Positions 8,401 through 17,508 are shown, counted from the stretch's first letter. The stretch is DNA of 60,222 bases from Rhodospirillales bacterium 70-18 (GCA_001899585.1 MKWE01000009.1:263668-323889), one strand, 5' to 3'. The notes: a model not told the origin generated them from the sequence alone. Program-made: numbers and translations.

Positions 8401-9078
8401 AATTTCTACGTCAATCGCACGCTGATCGGCGCGGTGGTGGGGGTGCAGCCGTTCGGCGGGCACGGCCTGTCCGGCACCGGGCCGAAGGCGGGCGGACCGC
8501 TCTACCTGCGCCGGCTGCTGGCGCGGCATGCGCCGGAGGCCGGGGTGGCGGGGGAGGCGCCGGCGGTGGCGCGCGCCTGGGTGGCGTGGCTGGAGGCGCG
8601 AGGGGCCGATGCCGCCGCGTGCCGGGCGATGCTGGCGCTGACGCCGGTGGGGGCGGAGATGGAACTGCCCGGGCCGGTGGGCGAGCAGAACCTGTATTCG
8701 GTGGAGCCGCGCGGGGTGGTGCTGTGCGTGGCCCGGGAGGCGGCGGCGCTGCACGAGCAGGTCGGCGCGGCGCTGGCCACCGGCAACCGGGCGCTGGTGC
8801 CGGCACCGCCACCGGACCTGCCGCCGGCGCTGACGGCCTGGGTGGCGGGCGTGGCGGACCTGGACGGCGCGGCGTTCGACGCGGTGCTGTTCGACGGCCA
8901 GCCCGCCGCCCTGCTGGCGCTGGCGGCGCGCGTGGCGGCACGGCCGGGACCGATCGTGCCGATCCTGGCCCGCGCGCCCGACGCGGCCTATCCGCTGGAC
9001 ATGCTGGTGCGCGAGCGGGCGGTCAGCACCAACACCACCGCGGCGGGCGGCAATGCCAGCCTGATGATGCTAGGCTGA
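5467..9078 (+). CDS. putA: Bifunctional proline dehydrogenase / P5C dehydrogenase PutA
   Basis: The 1203-residue protein oxidises proline to glutamate in two steps. Residues about 160-490 form the FAD-dependent proline dehydrogenase barrel, with SVKLSALHPRY, RLVKGAYWDSEIK, CLHGMGEPLYE and the GANSSFVNRI end of the barrel. Residues about 570-1010 form the NAD-dependent aldehyde dehydrogenase, with the SPWNFPLAIFTGQ motif, FTGSTEVA and catalytic Cys830 in GQRCSALRV. The C-terminal 150 residues match the flap and dimerisation region of PutA. The N-terminal ribbon-helix-helix DNA-binding domain of E. coli PutA is missing, so it cannot autorepress. ATG 5467 was preferred over 5440 because AGGAA lies 6 nt upstream. 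It converges with the next gene at 16 bp. Confidence 0.95.
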   Translation: MTQPFAAFAAGLPPQGALRAAIGAAHRRAEPDCLAALLPRAALPPAALARAQALAGRLVAALRARGTRGAVDGLIREYDLSSQEGVALMCLAEALLRIPDPATRDALIRDKLAEGDWRAHVGQSPSVFVNAATWGLVVTGRLVATGSEAGLGAALTRLIGRGGEPLLRRGVDLAMRMLGEQFVTGETIAEALARSRRMESRGFRHSYDMLGEAAATAGDAGRYMASYEAAIHAIGAAAAGRGFLHGPGISVKLSALHPRYVRAQRGRVMAELLPKLAALAGLARRYDIGLNIDAEEADRLDLSLDLLEALCLDRALAGWNGLGFVVQAYQKRAPFVLDFVTDLARRSGHRLMLRLVKGAYWDSEIKRAQVDGLSDFPVFTRKLHTDVSYLACARALLAAPDAVFPQFATHNAMTLAAIHEMAGPDFHPGQYEFQCLHGMGEPLYEEVVGPAKLGRPCRIYAPVGTHETLLAYLVRRLLENGANSSFVNRIADPAVPVAELVADPVGQVAASLPVGAPHPRIAPPRALFGAARTNSAGLDLASEMVLAGLASALLASTAVPWRATPLLADRVGEGAALPVRNPADSADLVGQVMEAGAAEVERALSAAVLAAPGWAATPPAARAACLLRAADLLEARMPALLGLIVREAGKTLANAVGEVREAVDFLRYYAAEARDRLGAHAPLGPVACISPWNFPLAIFTGQVAAALAAGNPVLAKPAEETPLIAAQAVAILREAGVPAGVVQLLPGQGAVGARLVADARTRGVVFTGSTEVARLIQAELALRLDPEGRPVPLIAETGGQNAMVVDSSALAEQVVADVLVSAFDSAGQRCSALRVLCVQEDVAGRVLGMLKGALAELTVGNPDDLATDIGPVITAEAAAAITAHVATMRAAGCAVHAAPLPAGCAGGSFVAPTIIEIDDLAMLGREVFGPVLHVLRYRREALDAVLAGLRATGYALTFGVHSRIDETIAHVLARAPAGNFYVNRTLIGAVVGVQPFGGHGLSGTGPKAGGPLYLRRLLARHAPEAGVAGEAPAVARAWVAWLEARGADAAACRAMLALTPVGAEMELPGPVGEQNLYSVEPRGVVLCVAREAAALHEQVGAALATGNRALVPAPPPDLPPALTAWVAGVADLDGAAFDAVLFDGQPAALLALAARVAARPGPIVPILARAPDAAYPLDMLVRERAVSTNTTAAGGNASLMMLG

Positions 9079-9094
9079 ATGATGCCGGGCTGAC

Positions 9095-10426
9095 CTACGC
9101 CGCCGGCACGGTGCCGCAGCAGGCCGGCGCGGGCGCGCAGCAGGAACTGGCGGGCGCGGCCGGCGTGGCGGAGCAGACGCCGGTTTCCGGCAGGTCCAGC
9201 TCCACCCGCCGCGCCGCCATCCAGTCGCCGGCCAGGGCGGCGGCGATGCTGCGCACCTGTTCGTGGCCGGTCGCCAGCAGGAAGGTCGGGGCGCGGCCGT
9301 AGCTTTTCATGCCGGCGATCCAGAAATTCGCCTCCGGATGGCGCAATTCGGCCTCTCCATGCGGGCGAACGGTGCCGCAGGAGTGCAGATTGGGGTCGAT
9401 CAGCGGCGCCAGCGCGAGGGTGCTCTGCACCGCCGGGTCCAGGCCGAGGCGCAGCTCGCGCAGAAAGGACAGGTCTGGCCGGAAGCCGGCGGCGACCACG
9501 ATGCGGTCCACCTCGACCCGGCGCCCGTCGCGGGCGGTCACTGCCACGCGCCCGTCCGGCAACGGCTGCATGGCGGCGATGGCGAAGGGTGCGAGCACGG
9601 TGACCTCGCCGGTGGCCGCCAACTGGTGGGCGCGCGCGCCGAGGCTGCCGCGCTCGGCCAGCGCATCGGCGGCTCCGCCGCCGAAATTCACCGCCTCCAG
9701 CGGGCGCCGGAAGGCCCAGAGGATGCGCGTGCCCGGCGCATGGCGGGCCAGGGCGGCGAGGTCGAGCACGGCATTCATGGCGGAATGTCCGGCGCCGACC
9801 ACCAGCACCGTGCGGCCGGCGTGGTCGGCGCGGTCGCGGCCCAGCATGTCGGGGATGCCATAGGCGATGCGGCCGGCGGCCTGGGCCTCGCCGGGGACGG
9901 GCAGGCCGTGCGCGCCGACGGGATTCGGGCTGGCCCAGGTGCCCGAGCAGTCCAGCACGGCGGATGCCTCGATTTCGGTGACCCTGCCGGACAGATCGGC
10001 GAGCTGGAGCACGAAGGGGGCCGAGTCGCGGGCACCGTCGCGCATCAGGTCGTGGTCGCGGCGGGTGACGCCGACCACGCGGGTGCCGGTGCGCAGGGCG
10101 CGGGCGAGCGGCGGCAGGGCGGCCAGGGGGGCGAGGTAACGGGCGACCAACTCGGCGCCGGTGGGGTGGGCGTCCGGGTCCGGGGCCTGCCAGCCGGCGG
10201 CTTCCAGCAAGGCGCGGGCGGCGGGGTCGATATTGTAGCGCCAGGGGGAGAACATGCGCACATGCCCCCAGGCGCGCACGCTGGCGGCGACCTCCCCGGC
10301 CTCCAGGATCAGCGGCGACAGCCCGCGCGCCAGCAGGTGCGCGGCGGCGGCGAGGCCGGTGGGGCCGGCGCCGATGATGGCGACGGGCAGGCTGCCGGTG
10401 GGAGGGGCGGGACCATCCTGGGGCAT
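9095..10426 (-). CDS. FAD-dependent NAD(P)-binding oxidoreductase with Cys-rich tail
   Basis: The 443-residue protein has two dinucleotide-binding folds. The FAD site is IIGAGPTGLAAAAHLL near residue 15, and the NAD(P) site is VVGAGHSAMNAV near residue 220. An ATGFRPD-like variant (AAGFRPDLSFL) lies towards the end. This is the flavin-containing monooxygenase / pyridine-nucleotide oxidoreductase architecture. The last about 30 residues contain five cysteines, including CC-x5-CC, outside the conserved fold. The gene is 26 bp downstream of an ArsR repressor on the same strand. This suggests a metalloid or thiol stress role, perhaps similar to flavoproteins in ars operons. The substrate is unknown. 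The longer ORF running upstream overlaps arsR in a different frame and was not accepted. Confidence 0.75.
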   Translation of the reverse strand: MPQDGPAPPTGSLPVAIIGAGPTGLAAAAHLLARGLSPLILEAGEVAASVRAWGHVRMFSPWRYNIDPAARALLEAAGWQAPDPDAHPTGAELVARYLAPLAALPPLARALRTGTRVVGVTRRDHDLMRDGARDSAPFVLQLADLSGRVTEIEASAVLDCSGTWASPNPVGAHGLPVPGEAQAAGRIAYGIPDMLGRDRADHAGRTVLVVGAGHSAMNAVLDLAALARHAPGTRILWAFRRPLEAVNFGGGAADALAERGSLGARAHQLAATGEVTVLAPFAIAAMQPLPDGRVAVTARDGRRVEVDRIVVAAGFRPDLSFLRELRLGLDPAVQSTLALAPLIDPNLHSCGTVRPHGEAELRHPEANFWIAGMKSYGRAPTFLLATGHEQVRSIAAALAGDWMAARRVELDLPETGVCSATPAAPASSCCAPAPACCGTVPAA

Positions 10427-10452
10427 GCGAACCTCGTGGGCGGAGAATGGGA

Positions 10453-10770
10453 TCAGGCGGCGGTGGCGAGTGGGCGGGCGACGTCGGCCACCGCCTGGAG
10501 CTGGGCGGCAAGGGCGGCGAAGCGGCCGGGATCGACGGTGTAGAACATCCAGCGCCCCCGCTTCTCGGCGCTGACCAGGCCGGCGCGGGTGAGGATCTGC
10601 ATGTGATGGCTCACGGTCGGCTGGGCGAGGTCGAGCATGGCGACGATGTCGCAAGCGCAGACCCGGCCGGGGCTGGCGCAGCACATGCCGCCCTGGTCCA
10701 GCAGGAAGCGCAGGATGCGCAGCCGGACGGGGTCTCCCAGGGCGCGAAAGCCTTCGGTGTCGATCTGCAT
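10453..10770 (-). CDS. ArsR/SmtB-family metalloregulator
   Basis: The 105-residue winged-helix repressor starts with LGDPVRLRILRFLL and has the helix-turn-helix LAQPTVSHHMQILTRAGLV. Between them lies a CC pair and then VCACDI, which matches the ELCVCDL arsenite-binding motif of E. coli ArsR, with the C-x-C pair at the start of the recognition region. Binding of As(III) or Sb(III) at these thiols would release DNA. It is the first gene of a two-gene unit with the Cys-tailed flavoprotein. The promoter hexamers upstream place the transcription start at or next to the ATG, and no ribosome-binding site is visible, so the transcript may be leaderless. Confidence 0.85.
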   Translation of the reverse strand: MQIDTEGFRALGDPVRLRILRFLLDQGGMCCASPGRVCACDIVAMLDLAQPTVSHHMQILTRAGLVSAEKRGRWMFYTVDPGRFAALAAQLQAVADVARPLATAA

Positions 10771-10776
10771 GCGGGC

Positions 10777-10804
10777 ATCATATAGATAGATCGATGTATG
10801 TCAA
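10777..10804 (-). promoter_or_regulatory. Sigma-70 promoter of arsR with leaderless start
   Basis: On the minus strand TTGACA (10804-10799) and TATGAT (10782-10777) are separated by 16 bp, a near-consensus pair. Seven bases past the -10 is the A of the arsR ATG at 10770. The AT-rich spacer, with its GATAGATCGAT core, is the natural place for the ArsR operator. Confidence 0.6.
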
Positions 10805-10891
10805 TATATGGGGCGTTGACGCGGAGCCGCGGGTCCACGACAGTCGGGAGCGTATTGTTTTGTCCATGTTGCTGCCGAGGAGGATTGCGTC

Positions 10892-12493
10892 ATGTCGCGC
10901 CGCTGGATCACTGCCGCCACCTTGCTGCTGTCGCTGGCCGCGACCGCCGCGCGGGCGGACACGCTGGTTGTCTGCACGGAGGCCAGCCCGGATGCGCTCA
11001 ACGCCGCGCTGAGCACCGCCAACACCAGCTTCGACGTGACCGAGCAGATCGCCGACCGGCTGGTGGAGATGAAGGTCGGCGGTTCGGAAGTGGTGCCGGG
11101 GCTGGCCGAATCCTGGACCATCTCGCCGGACGGGCTGCGCTACACCTTCAAGCTGCGGCATGGGGTGAAATGGCAGTCCAACGCCGCCTTCAAGCCGACG
11201 CGCGACTTCAATGCCGACGACGTGGTGTTCAGCTTCAACCGCATGCTGGACAAGGAGAACCCGTACTACAAGGTCGGCGGCGGCAACTACCCGATGTTCG
11301 CGGCCCTGGTGCAGCCGAACCTGAAATCGGTGACCAAGACCGGGGCGGACACGGTGGTGTTCGAGCTGAAGTCGCCGCTGGCGCCGCTGCTGAGCACGCT
11401 GTCGGTGCAGCCGTTCTCGATCTCCTCGGCCGAGTATGCGGACGCGATGCTGAAGAAGGGCACGCCCGACCAGCTCGACCTGAACCCGGTCGGCACCGGG
11501 CCGTTCCAGCTTGTGCAGTACCAGAAGGACAGCCTGATCCGCTTCCGCGCCTTCAAGCAGTCCTGGGTGGTGAAGGGGATGCCGGAGCGGGCGCCGCGGG
11601 TGGACAACCTGGTGTTCTCGATCACCCGCGACCCCTCGGTGCGGTTCGCGCGGCTGCAGGCCAATGAGTGCCAGGTGGCGCGCTACCCGAACCCGGCCGA
11701 CGTGCCGGCGATGCGCAAGGCCAAGGGGGTGAAGCTGGCGGAGAGCACCATCGCCTCGGTGAGCTACCTGGCGCTGCGCACCGACAAGAAGCCGTTCGAC
11801 GATGTGCGGGTGCGGCGCGCGCTGGCCATGGCGATCGACCTCAAGAGCCTGGTGGACGCGGTCTACCAGGGCACCGGCACGCCGGCCGCCGCCCTGGTGT
11901 CGCCGGCGCTGTGGAGCCACAACGACTCGCTGAAGCCGCGCGCCTACGACCCCGCGGGGGCAAAGAAGCTGCTGGCCGAGGCCGGCTATGCCGACGGGTT
12001 CTCGACCGATCTGTGGTACATCCCGGTGGCGCGCGCCTACATGCCGAACGGCCAGCGGGCCGCCGAGATGATCCAGGCGGACTGGGCGAAGATCGGCGTG
12101 AAGGCCAAGCTGGTGACCTTCGAGTGGGGCGAATACCTGCGTCGGGTGCGCCTGGGCGAGCCGGACGTGGCGATGAGCGGCGGCACCTGGGACTATCCCG
12201 ACCCCAGCCAGATGATGCTCGGCCTGACCTGCGAGATGGTGAACGCCGGCCGCAACGTGCCGCACTGGTGCAACAAGGAGTTCAGCGCGCTGGTGCAGAA
12301 GGCCAACGTGGTGACCGACCCGAAGGAGCGCGCCAAGCTGTACTACGACGCGCAGCAGGTGTTCTACGACCAGGTGCCCGGCATCAACTTCGCCGACGCC
12401 CGCGCCTATGTTGGCATGCGCGACACCGTGCAGGGCTTCAAGCTGCATTTCTTTGGCGGGCAGCCGTTTGGCGGGGTTAGCCTGACCAAGTGA
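10892..12493 (+). CDS. Dipeptide/oligopeptide ABC transporter substrate-binding protein
   Basis: The 533-residue periplasmic protein belongs to the DppA/OppA solute-binding family. A Sec signal peptide covers residues 1-23 (AARA-DT). TLVVCTEASPDALN at the mature N-terminus and the LAESWTISPDGLRYTFKLR motif near residue 75 are the family signatures, and LNPVGTGPFQL lies near residue 205. A GAGGAGG ribosome site precedes the ATG. It heads a complete transporter operon with a creatininase-family enzyme, two permeases and two ATPases. The embedded amidohydrolase suggests a ligand with an amide bond, possibly not a peptide; this is inference. Confidence 0.9.
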   Translation: MSRRWITAATLLLSLAATAARADTLVVCTEASPDALNAALSTANTSFDVTEQIADRLVEMKVGGSEVVPGLAESWTISPDGLRYTFKLRHGVKWQSNAAFKPTRDFNADDVVFSFNRMLDKENPYYKVGGGNYPMFAALVQPNLKSVTKTGADTVVFELKSPLAPLLSTLSVQPFSISSAEYADAMLKKGTPDQLDLNPVGTGPFQLVQYQKDSLIRFRAFKQSWVVKGMPERAPRVDNLVFSITRDPSVRFARLQANECQVARYPNPADVPAMRKAKGVKLAESTIASVSYLALRTDKKPFDDVRVRRALAMAIDLKSLVDAVYQGTGTPAAALVSPALWSHNDSLKPRAYDPAGAKKLLAEAGYADGFSTDLWYIPVARAYMPNGQRAAEMIQADWAKIGVKAKLVTFEWGEYLRRVRLGEPDVAMSGGTWDYPDPSQMMLGLTCEMVNAGRNVPHWCNKEFSALVQKANVVTDPKERAKLYYDAQQVFYDQVPGINFADARAYVGMRDTVQGFKLHFFGGQPFGGVSLTK

Positions 12494-12494
12494 G

Positions 12495-12619
12495 GGAAGT
12501 CTTCTTTTTGTGAACAAAAAGAAGCAAAAAACTTTGTCCGCTGGAGACCCGGCCCAGGCCGGGGAGACTCCAGCGGATAAAAGTTTTTTGGTTCTTTTTT
12601 CCAAAAAAGAACGTCTTCC
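12495..12619. repeat. AT-rich multi-hairpin intercistronic repeat, copy 1
   Basis: Three nested structures fill the gap between the binding-protein and creatininase genes. Hairpin A is a perfect 11-bp stem (12501-12511 with 12514-12524). The central arm pairs AAAAAACTTT (12526-12535) with AAAGTTTTTT (12580-12589) and continues with TCCGCTGGAG/CTCCAGCGGA (12537-12546/12568-12577) and CCCGGCC/GGCCGGG (12548-12554/12557-12563). Hairpin B is a perfect 10-bp stem (12591-12600 with 12603-12612). GGAAG and CTTCC close the whole. Hairpin B is followed by a T-rich run. A second copy is at 14445-14575. Confidence 0.85.
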
Positions 12620-12653
12620 TTTTTTCTGTCACTGACTCACTGGGAGCTTCGGC

Positions 12654-13394
12654 ATGCAACTGGCACTTTCGACCTGGCAGGAGGTCGAGGACTACCTGCG
12701 CACCCAATCCGGCGTGATCGTGCCGATCGGCTCGGTGGAGCAGCACGGGCCGAACGGGCTGATCGGCACCGACCATCTCTGCGCCGAGGTCGTGGCCAAG
12801 GGGGTGGGCGACCGCATCGGCTGCGCCGTGGCGCCGACGCTGGCCTATGGCATGAGCCAGCATCACCTGGGCTTCACCGGCTCGGCCACGCTGCGCCCCA
12901 GCACGCTGATGCTGGTGGTGCGCGACGTGGTGCAGTCGCTGGCGGTGCACGGGTTCCGCCGGTTCTTCTTCATCAACGGCCACGGCGGCAATGTCGCCAC
13001 GGTGACGGCGGCGTTCGACGAGATCTATGCCGAGATGTCGCTGGGCCGCAGCGAGGTGCCGGTGCGCTGCCGGATGACGTTCTGGTCGTCCGGGCCGCGC
13101 GGCAAAGTGCTGGCCGAGGAGCTCTATGCCGGGGTGAACGGCCACCACGCCACCGCGTCGGAGGTGTCGCTGGCGCAGTACTACCAGCCGGGCGCCATCA
13201 AGCACGCCCAGATGACCCCCAAGGTGGCGCCCACCGCGCCGCAGTTCTTCGAGGCCGCCGATTATCGTGCGCGCTTCGCGGATGGACGCATCGGCTCCGA
13301 CCCGTCGCTGTCCTCGCCCGAGCACGGCAAGCGGCTGTATGACGCGGCGGTGGACGACATGGTGGAGGCCTACCAGGCGTTCATGGCGTATTGA
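12654..13394 (+). CDS. Creatininase-family amidohydrolase
   Basis: The 246-residue cytosolic enzyme has the creatininase/creatinine amidohydrolase fold. The metal-binding motifs are SVEQHGPNGLIGTDH (residues 26-40) and INGHGGN (residues 105-111), plus a later Glu in the HATASE region. The family hydrolyses amide or lactam bonds in small cyclic or modified compounds; members include creatininase and pyrimidine or mycofactocin-precursor amidases. GGGAG upstream of the ATG supports the start. It lies inside the peptide-type ABC operon, between the binding protein and first permease, so it probably acts on the imported compound. The exact substrate is not predictable. Confidence 0.85.
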   Translation: MQLALSTWQEVEDYLRTQSGVIVPIGSVEQHGPNGLIGTDHLCAEVVAKGVGDRIGCAVAPTLAYGMSQHHLGFTGSATLRPSTLMLVVRDVVQSLAVHGFRRFFFINGHGGNVATVTAAFDEIYAEMSLGRSEVPVRCRMTFWSSGPRGKVLAEELYAGVNGHHATASEVSLAQYYQPGAIKHAQMTPKVAPTAPQFFEAADYRARFADGRIGSDPSLSSPEHGKRLYDAAVDDMVEAYQAFMAY

Positions 13395-13431
13395 ACGCCG
13401 GCCTGGCCGCTGAAAAGGGGACTTTCCGCCT

Positions 13432-14436
13432 GTGCTGCGATACCTGCTCCGGCGCCTGGCGCTGATCGTTCCGACCTTCGTGGGCGTGACGCTGCTCAGC
13501 TTCATGCTGATCCATCTGGTGCCGGGCGACCCGATCGAGATCCGCTTCGGCGAGCAGGCGGTGACCCAGGAGCAGCTGGACGCGCTGCGCCACCAGTACG
13601 GCTACGACCAGCCGCTGTGGCGGCAGTTCCTGCGCTACGAGGGCGAGGTGATGCGCGGTGACCTCGGCAAGTCCGTGGTCACCCGCGACACCGTATGGAG
13701 CGAATTCGTCACCCTGTTCCCGGCGACCATCGAGCTGTCGGTCTGCGCGCTGCTGTTCGCGGTGCTGCTGGGCATGCCGATGGGGGTGGTGGCGGCGGTG
13801 CGACGCGGCTCGGCGTTCGATTACGGGCTGATGGGAACGGCGGTCACCGGCGCCTCCATGCCGATCTTCTGGTGGGGGCTGATGATGATCCTGGTGTTCT
13901 CGGTCGGGCTGGGGTGGACCCCGGTCTCCGGGCGCATCGGCGATGCGTTCTATGTGGAGCCGTGGTCGGGCTTCATGCTGGTCGACTGCCATTTCTCCGA
14001 CGATGCCGGGGCCTGCGCCTCGGCCTGGAGCCATCTGGTGCTGCCGACCATCGTGCTGGGGACCGTGCCGCTGGCCACCATCGCGCGCATCACCCGCTCC
14101 TCCATGCTGGATGTGCTGAACGAGGACTATATCCGCACCGCGCGGGCCAAGGGGCTGGCGACGCCGCGCGTGGTGGTGGTGCATGCGCTACGCAACGCGC
14201 TGATCCCGGTGGTGACGGTGCTGGGCTTGCAGGTCGGCGCGCTGATGGGCGGCGCCATCCTGACCGAGACGATCTTTTCCTGGCCGGGCATCGGGCACTG
14301 GCTGATCGACAGCATCCAGCGGCGCGACTACCCGGTGCTGCAGGGCGGCACGCTGCTGATCGCGGTGCTGGTGATCGGGGTGAACCTGGGGGTGGATGTG
14401 CTGTACGGCTTCCTCAATCCGCGGATACGGCGATGA
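13432..14436 (+). CDS. Dipeptide-type ABC transporter permease (DppB-like)
   Basis: The 334-residue inner-membrane permease begins with GTG at 13432 (LRYLLRRLALIVPTFVGVTLLSF), the standard N-terminus of DppB/OppB proteins, preceded by an AAAAGGGG ribosome site. Six hydrophobic segments are visible. The EAA loop near the C-terminus reads DYIRTARAKGLATPRVVVVHALRNALIPVV. It forms the channel with the DppC-like protein. The extra segment around residues 160-195 (SGRIGDAFYVEP...CHFSDDAGAC) is a small periplasmic insert seen in some family members. Confidence 0.92.
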   Translation: MLRYLLRRLALIVPTFVGVTLLSFMLIHLVPGDPIEIRFGEQAVTQEQLDALRHQYGYDQPLWRQFLRYEGEVMRGDLGKSVVTRDTVWSEFVTLFPATIELSVCALLFAVLLGMPMGVVAAVRRGSAFDYGLMGTAVTGASMPIFWWGLMMILVFSVGLGWTPVSGRIGDAFYVEPWSGFMLVDCHFSDDAGACASAWSHLVLPTIVLGTVPLATIARITRSSMLDVLNEDYIRTARAKGLATPRVVVVHALRNALIPVVTVLGLQVGALMGGAILTETIFSWPGIGHWLIDSIQRRDYPVLQGGTLLIAVLVIGVNLGVDVLYGFLNPRIRR

Positions 14437-14444
14437 AGATGAGG

Positions 14445-14575
14445 AAGGAAGGCCTTCTTTTTGTGAACAAAAAGAAGCAAAAAAACTTTTCCCATTGGCA
14501 TTGCCTTGCGGCCGGCGCGTGCGAAGCACCGAACGAAGTTTTTTGGTTCTTTTTTTCAAAAAGGAACCCTTTCCT
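14445..14575. repeat. AT-rich multi-hairpin intercistronic repeat, copy 2
   Basis: This copy fills the gap between the two permease genes. Hairpin A is identical to copy 1 (14454-14464 with 14467-14477). The central arm pairs AAAAAACTT (14480-14488) with AAGTTTTTT (14536-14544). Hairpin B (14545-14568) is GGTTC-T-rich/A-rich-GAACC with one bulge. The GC-rich centre (about 14489-14535) differs completely from copy 1. GGAAGG and CCTTTCC flank the unit. The arms are conserved while the centre is variable. Confidence 0.85.
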
Positions 14576-14596
14576 TGCTTGCTCCGGACCCGCCCG

Positions 14597-15457
14597 ATGA
14601 CCGGCCGTCTGGCGGCATTCTGGCGCAGCTTCGCCGAGAACCGCGGCGCGGTGCTGGGCCTGGGCGTGATGGGCGTGCTGATCGTGCTGGCGGTGCTGGC
14701 CGACGTGCTGGCGCTGCATTCGCCGATCGAGCAGTTCCGCAGCAATTTCCTCACCCCCCCGGCGTGGCAGGCGGGCGGCGACTGGGCCTTCCCGCTCGGC
14801 ACCGACGATGTGGGGCGGGACATCCTTTCGCGGCTGATCCACGGGGCGCGGCTGTCGCTGGTGATCGGGTTTTCCGTGGTGGCGCTGTCGCTGGCCACCG
14901 GCACCGTGCTGGGCCTGACGGCGGCGTTCGCCGGGGGCGTGGTGGACGTGGCCATCATGCGGCTGATGGACATCGTGCTGGTGTTCCCCTCGCTGCTGCT
15001 GGCGATCGTGATCGTGGCGATCCTGGGGCCGGGCATGTTCAACGCCATGCTGGCCGTCGCCATCGTGACGCTGCCCGGCTACACGCGGCTGTCGCGCGCC
15101 TCGGCGCTGTCGGAACTGGCGCGCGACTACGTGACCGCCACGCGCGCCGCCGGCGCCTCCACGCGGCGGCTGATGTTCGACACGGTGCTGCCGAATTGCC
15201 TGGCGCCGCTGATCGTGCAGGCCTCGCTGGGCTTCTCCACCGCCATCCTGGACGCGGCGGCGCTGGGCTTCCTCGGGCTGGGGGCGCAGCCGCCAACGCC
15301 GGAATGGGGCACCATGCTGGCCGGCGCGCTGCAATACTACCAGCGCGCCTGGTGGGTGCTGGCGTTTCCGGGCTTCGCCATCCTGGCCACCGTGCTGGCG
15401 TTCAACCTGTTCGGCGACGGGTTGCGCGACGCGCTCGACCCGAAGTTGAAACGCTGA
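14597..15457 (+). CDS. Dipeptide-type ABC transporter permease (DppC-like)
   Basis: The 286-residue inner-membrane permease is DppC/OppC-like. It starts [25 protein letters not shown], has the [11 protein letters not shown]-type motif as [23 protein letters not shown] near residue 75, and the EAA loop [27 protein letters not shown]. The ATG at 14597 was chosen because upstream in-frame sequence runs through the hairpin repeat. Its stop overlaps the ATG of the first ATPase (TGATG), indicating translational coupling. Confidence 0.92.
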   Translation: MTGRLAAFWRSFAENRGAVLGLGVMGVLIVLAVLADVLALHSPIEQFRSNFLTPPAWQAGGDWAFPLGTDDVGRDILSRLIHGARLSLVIGFSVVALSLATGTVLGLTAAFAGGVVDVAIMRLMDIVLVFPSLLLAIVIVAILGPGMFNAMLAVAIVTLPGYTRLSRASALSELARDYVTATRAAGASTRRLMFDTVLPNCLAPLIVQASLGFSTAILDAAALGFLGLGAQPPTPEWGTMLAGALQYYQRAWWVLAFPGFAILATVLAFNLFGDGLRDALDPKLKR

Positions 15458-16445
15458 TGCCGCTGCTGGAAATCCGCAACCTGGCCGTGGAGTTCGCCAC
15501 CGCGCGCGGCCGTTTCCGCGCCGTGGACGGGGTGGATGTGAGCATCGATGCCGGCGAGATCCTGTGCATCGTGGGCGAATCCGGCTCGGGCAAAAGCGTG
15601 TCGATGCTGGCGGTGATGGGGCTGATCGCCTGGCCCGGCCGGGTGAGCGCGGACGTGCTGCGCTTCGACGGGATCGACCTGCTGGGCCTGTCCGCCCGCC
15701 AGCGCCGCAAGCTGGTCGGGCGCGACGTGGCGATGGTGTTCCAGGAGCCGACCACCTCGCTGAACCCATGCTACCCGGTGGGCTGGCAGATCGCCGAGGC
15801 GTTGCGCGCCCACAACGCGGTGCCGCGCGCGCGGCGGCGCGACCGGGTGGTGGAACTGCTGGACCAGGTGGGCATCCCCGATCCGGCGAGCCGGCTGGGC
15901 GCCTTTCCGCACCAGTTGTCCGGCGGCATGAACCAGCGGGTGATGATCGCCATGGCGATCGCCTGCAACCCGCGCCTGCTGATCGCCGACGAACCGACGA
16001 CGGCGCTGGACGTGACCATCCAGAAGCAGATTCTGGACCTGCTGATCGACCTGCAGCGCCGGCACGGCATGGCGCTGGCGCTGATCACCCACGACATGGG
16101 CGTGGTGGCCGAGACCGCGCAGCGGGTGCAGGTGATGTATGCCGGCCAGATGGTGGAGGAACAGGCGACCGAGGCATTGTTCGCCACCCCCCGCCATCCC
16201 TATACCGCCGCCCTGCTGGCCGCCTTGCCGGAGCGCGCGATGGGCCGCGCGCGACTGCCCACCATCCCGGGCGTGGTGCCGGGCATCGACGACCGGCCGG
16301 ATGGCTGCCTGTTTAATCCGCGCTGCGGCTTCGCCACCGAACTATGCGCCCATACACCGCCGGCGCTGCTGGGCGTGCCCGGCGGGCGGGCGCGCTGCCA
16401 CACGCCGCTCGACGACGCGGGCGCCCCGATAGCGCGGGGGCCGGC

Positions 16446-16449
<4 letters not shown>
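15457..16449 (+). CDS. Peptide ABC transporter ATP-binding protein (DppD-like)
   Basis: This 330-residue ATPase of the oligopeptide importer class has Walker A GESGSGKS near residue 40, the signature motif LSGGMNQRV near residue 153, Walker [13 protein letters not shown] and the switch His in LITHDMGVV. The C-terminal extension [11 protein letters not shown] with paired cysteines is the DppD/OppD C-terminal domain. It overlaps the preceding permease by 1 nt and the following ATPase by 4 nt (GTGA). Confidence 0.93.
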
Positions 16450-17411
<962 letters not shown>

Positions 17412-17473
17412 CCGGGCATTCCCGCGTTTCCTGAACCTTCCGACGGCACGACGGCGCCGCGCCGGTTCGTCAC

Positions 17474-17506
17474 TTGCGTTCGTCCATTCATAAAGATATC
17501 CTTATG
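17474..17506 (+). promoter_or_regulatory. metE promoter with SahR-like operator over the -10
   Basis: TTGCGT (17474-17479) and TATCCT (17497-17502) are 17 bp apart, placing the start near 17509, just before the riboswitch. CATAAAGATATCCTTATG (17489-17506) is an 18-bp palindrome with a single mismatched pair and covers the -10. It resembles, from memory, the ATAAAGA-type sites of the SAH-responsive repressor SahR that controls methionine-cycle genes. Confidence 0.5.
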
Positions 17507-17508
17507 CG

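Noticed and set aside
9095-10684. A 529-codon version of the flavoprotein starting upstream
   Set aside because: The extra N-terminal part is Arg/Pro-rich and overlaps arsR in another frame; ATG 10426 begins just before the FAD-binding motif.
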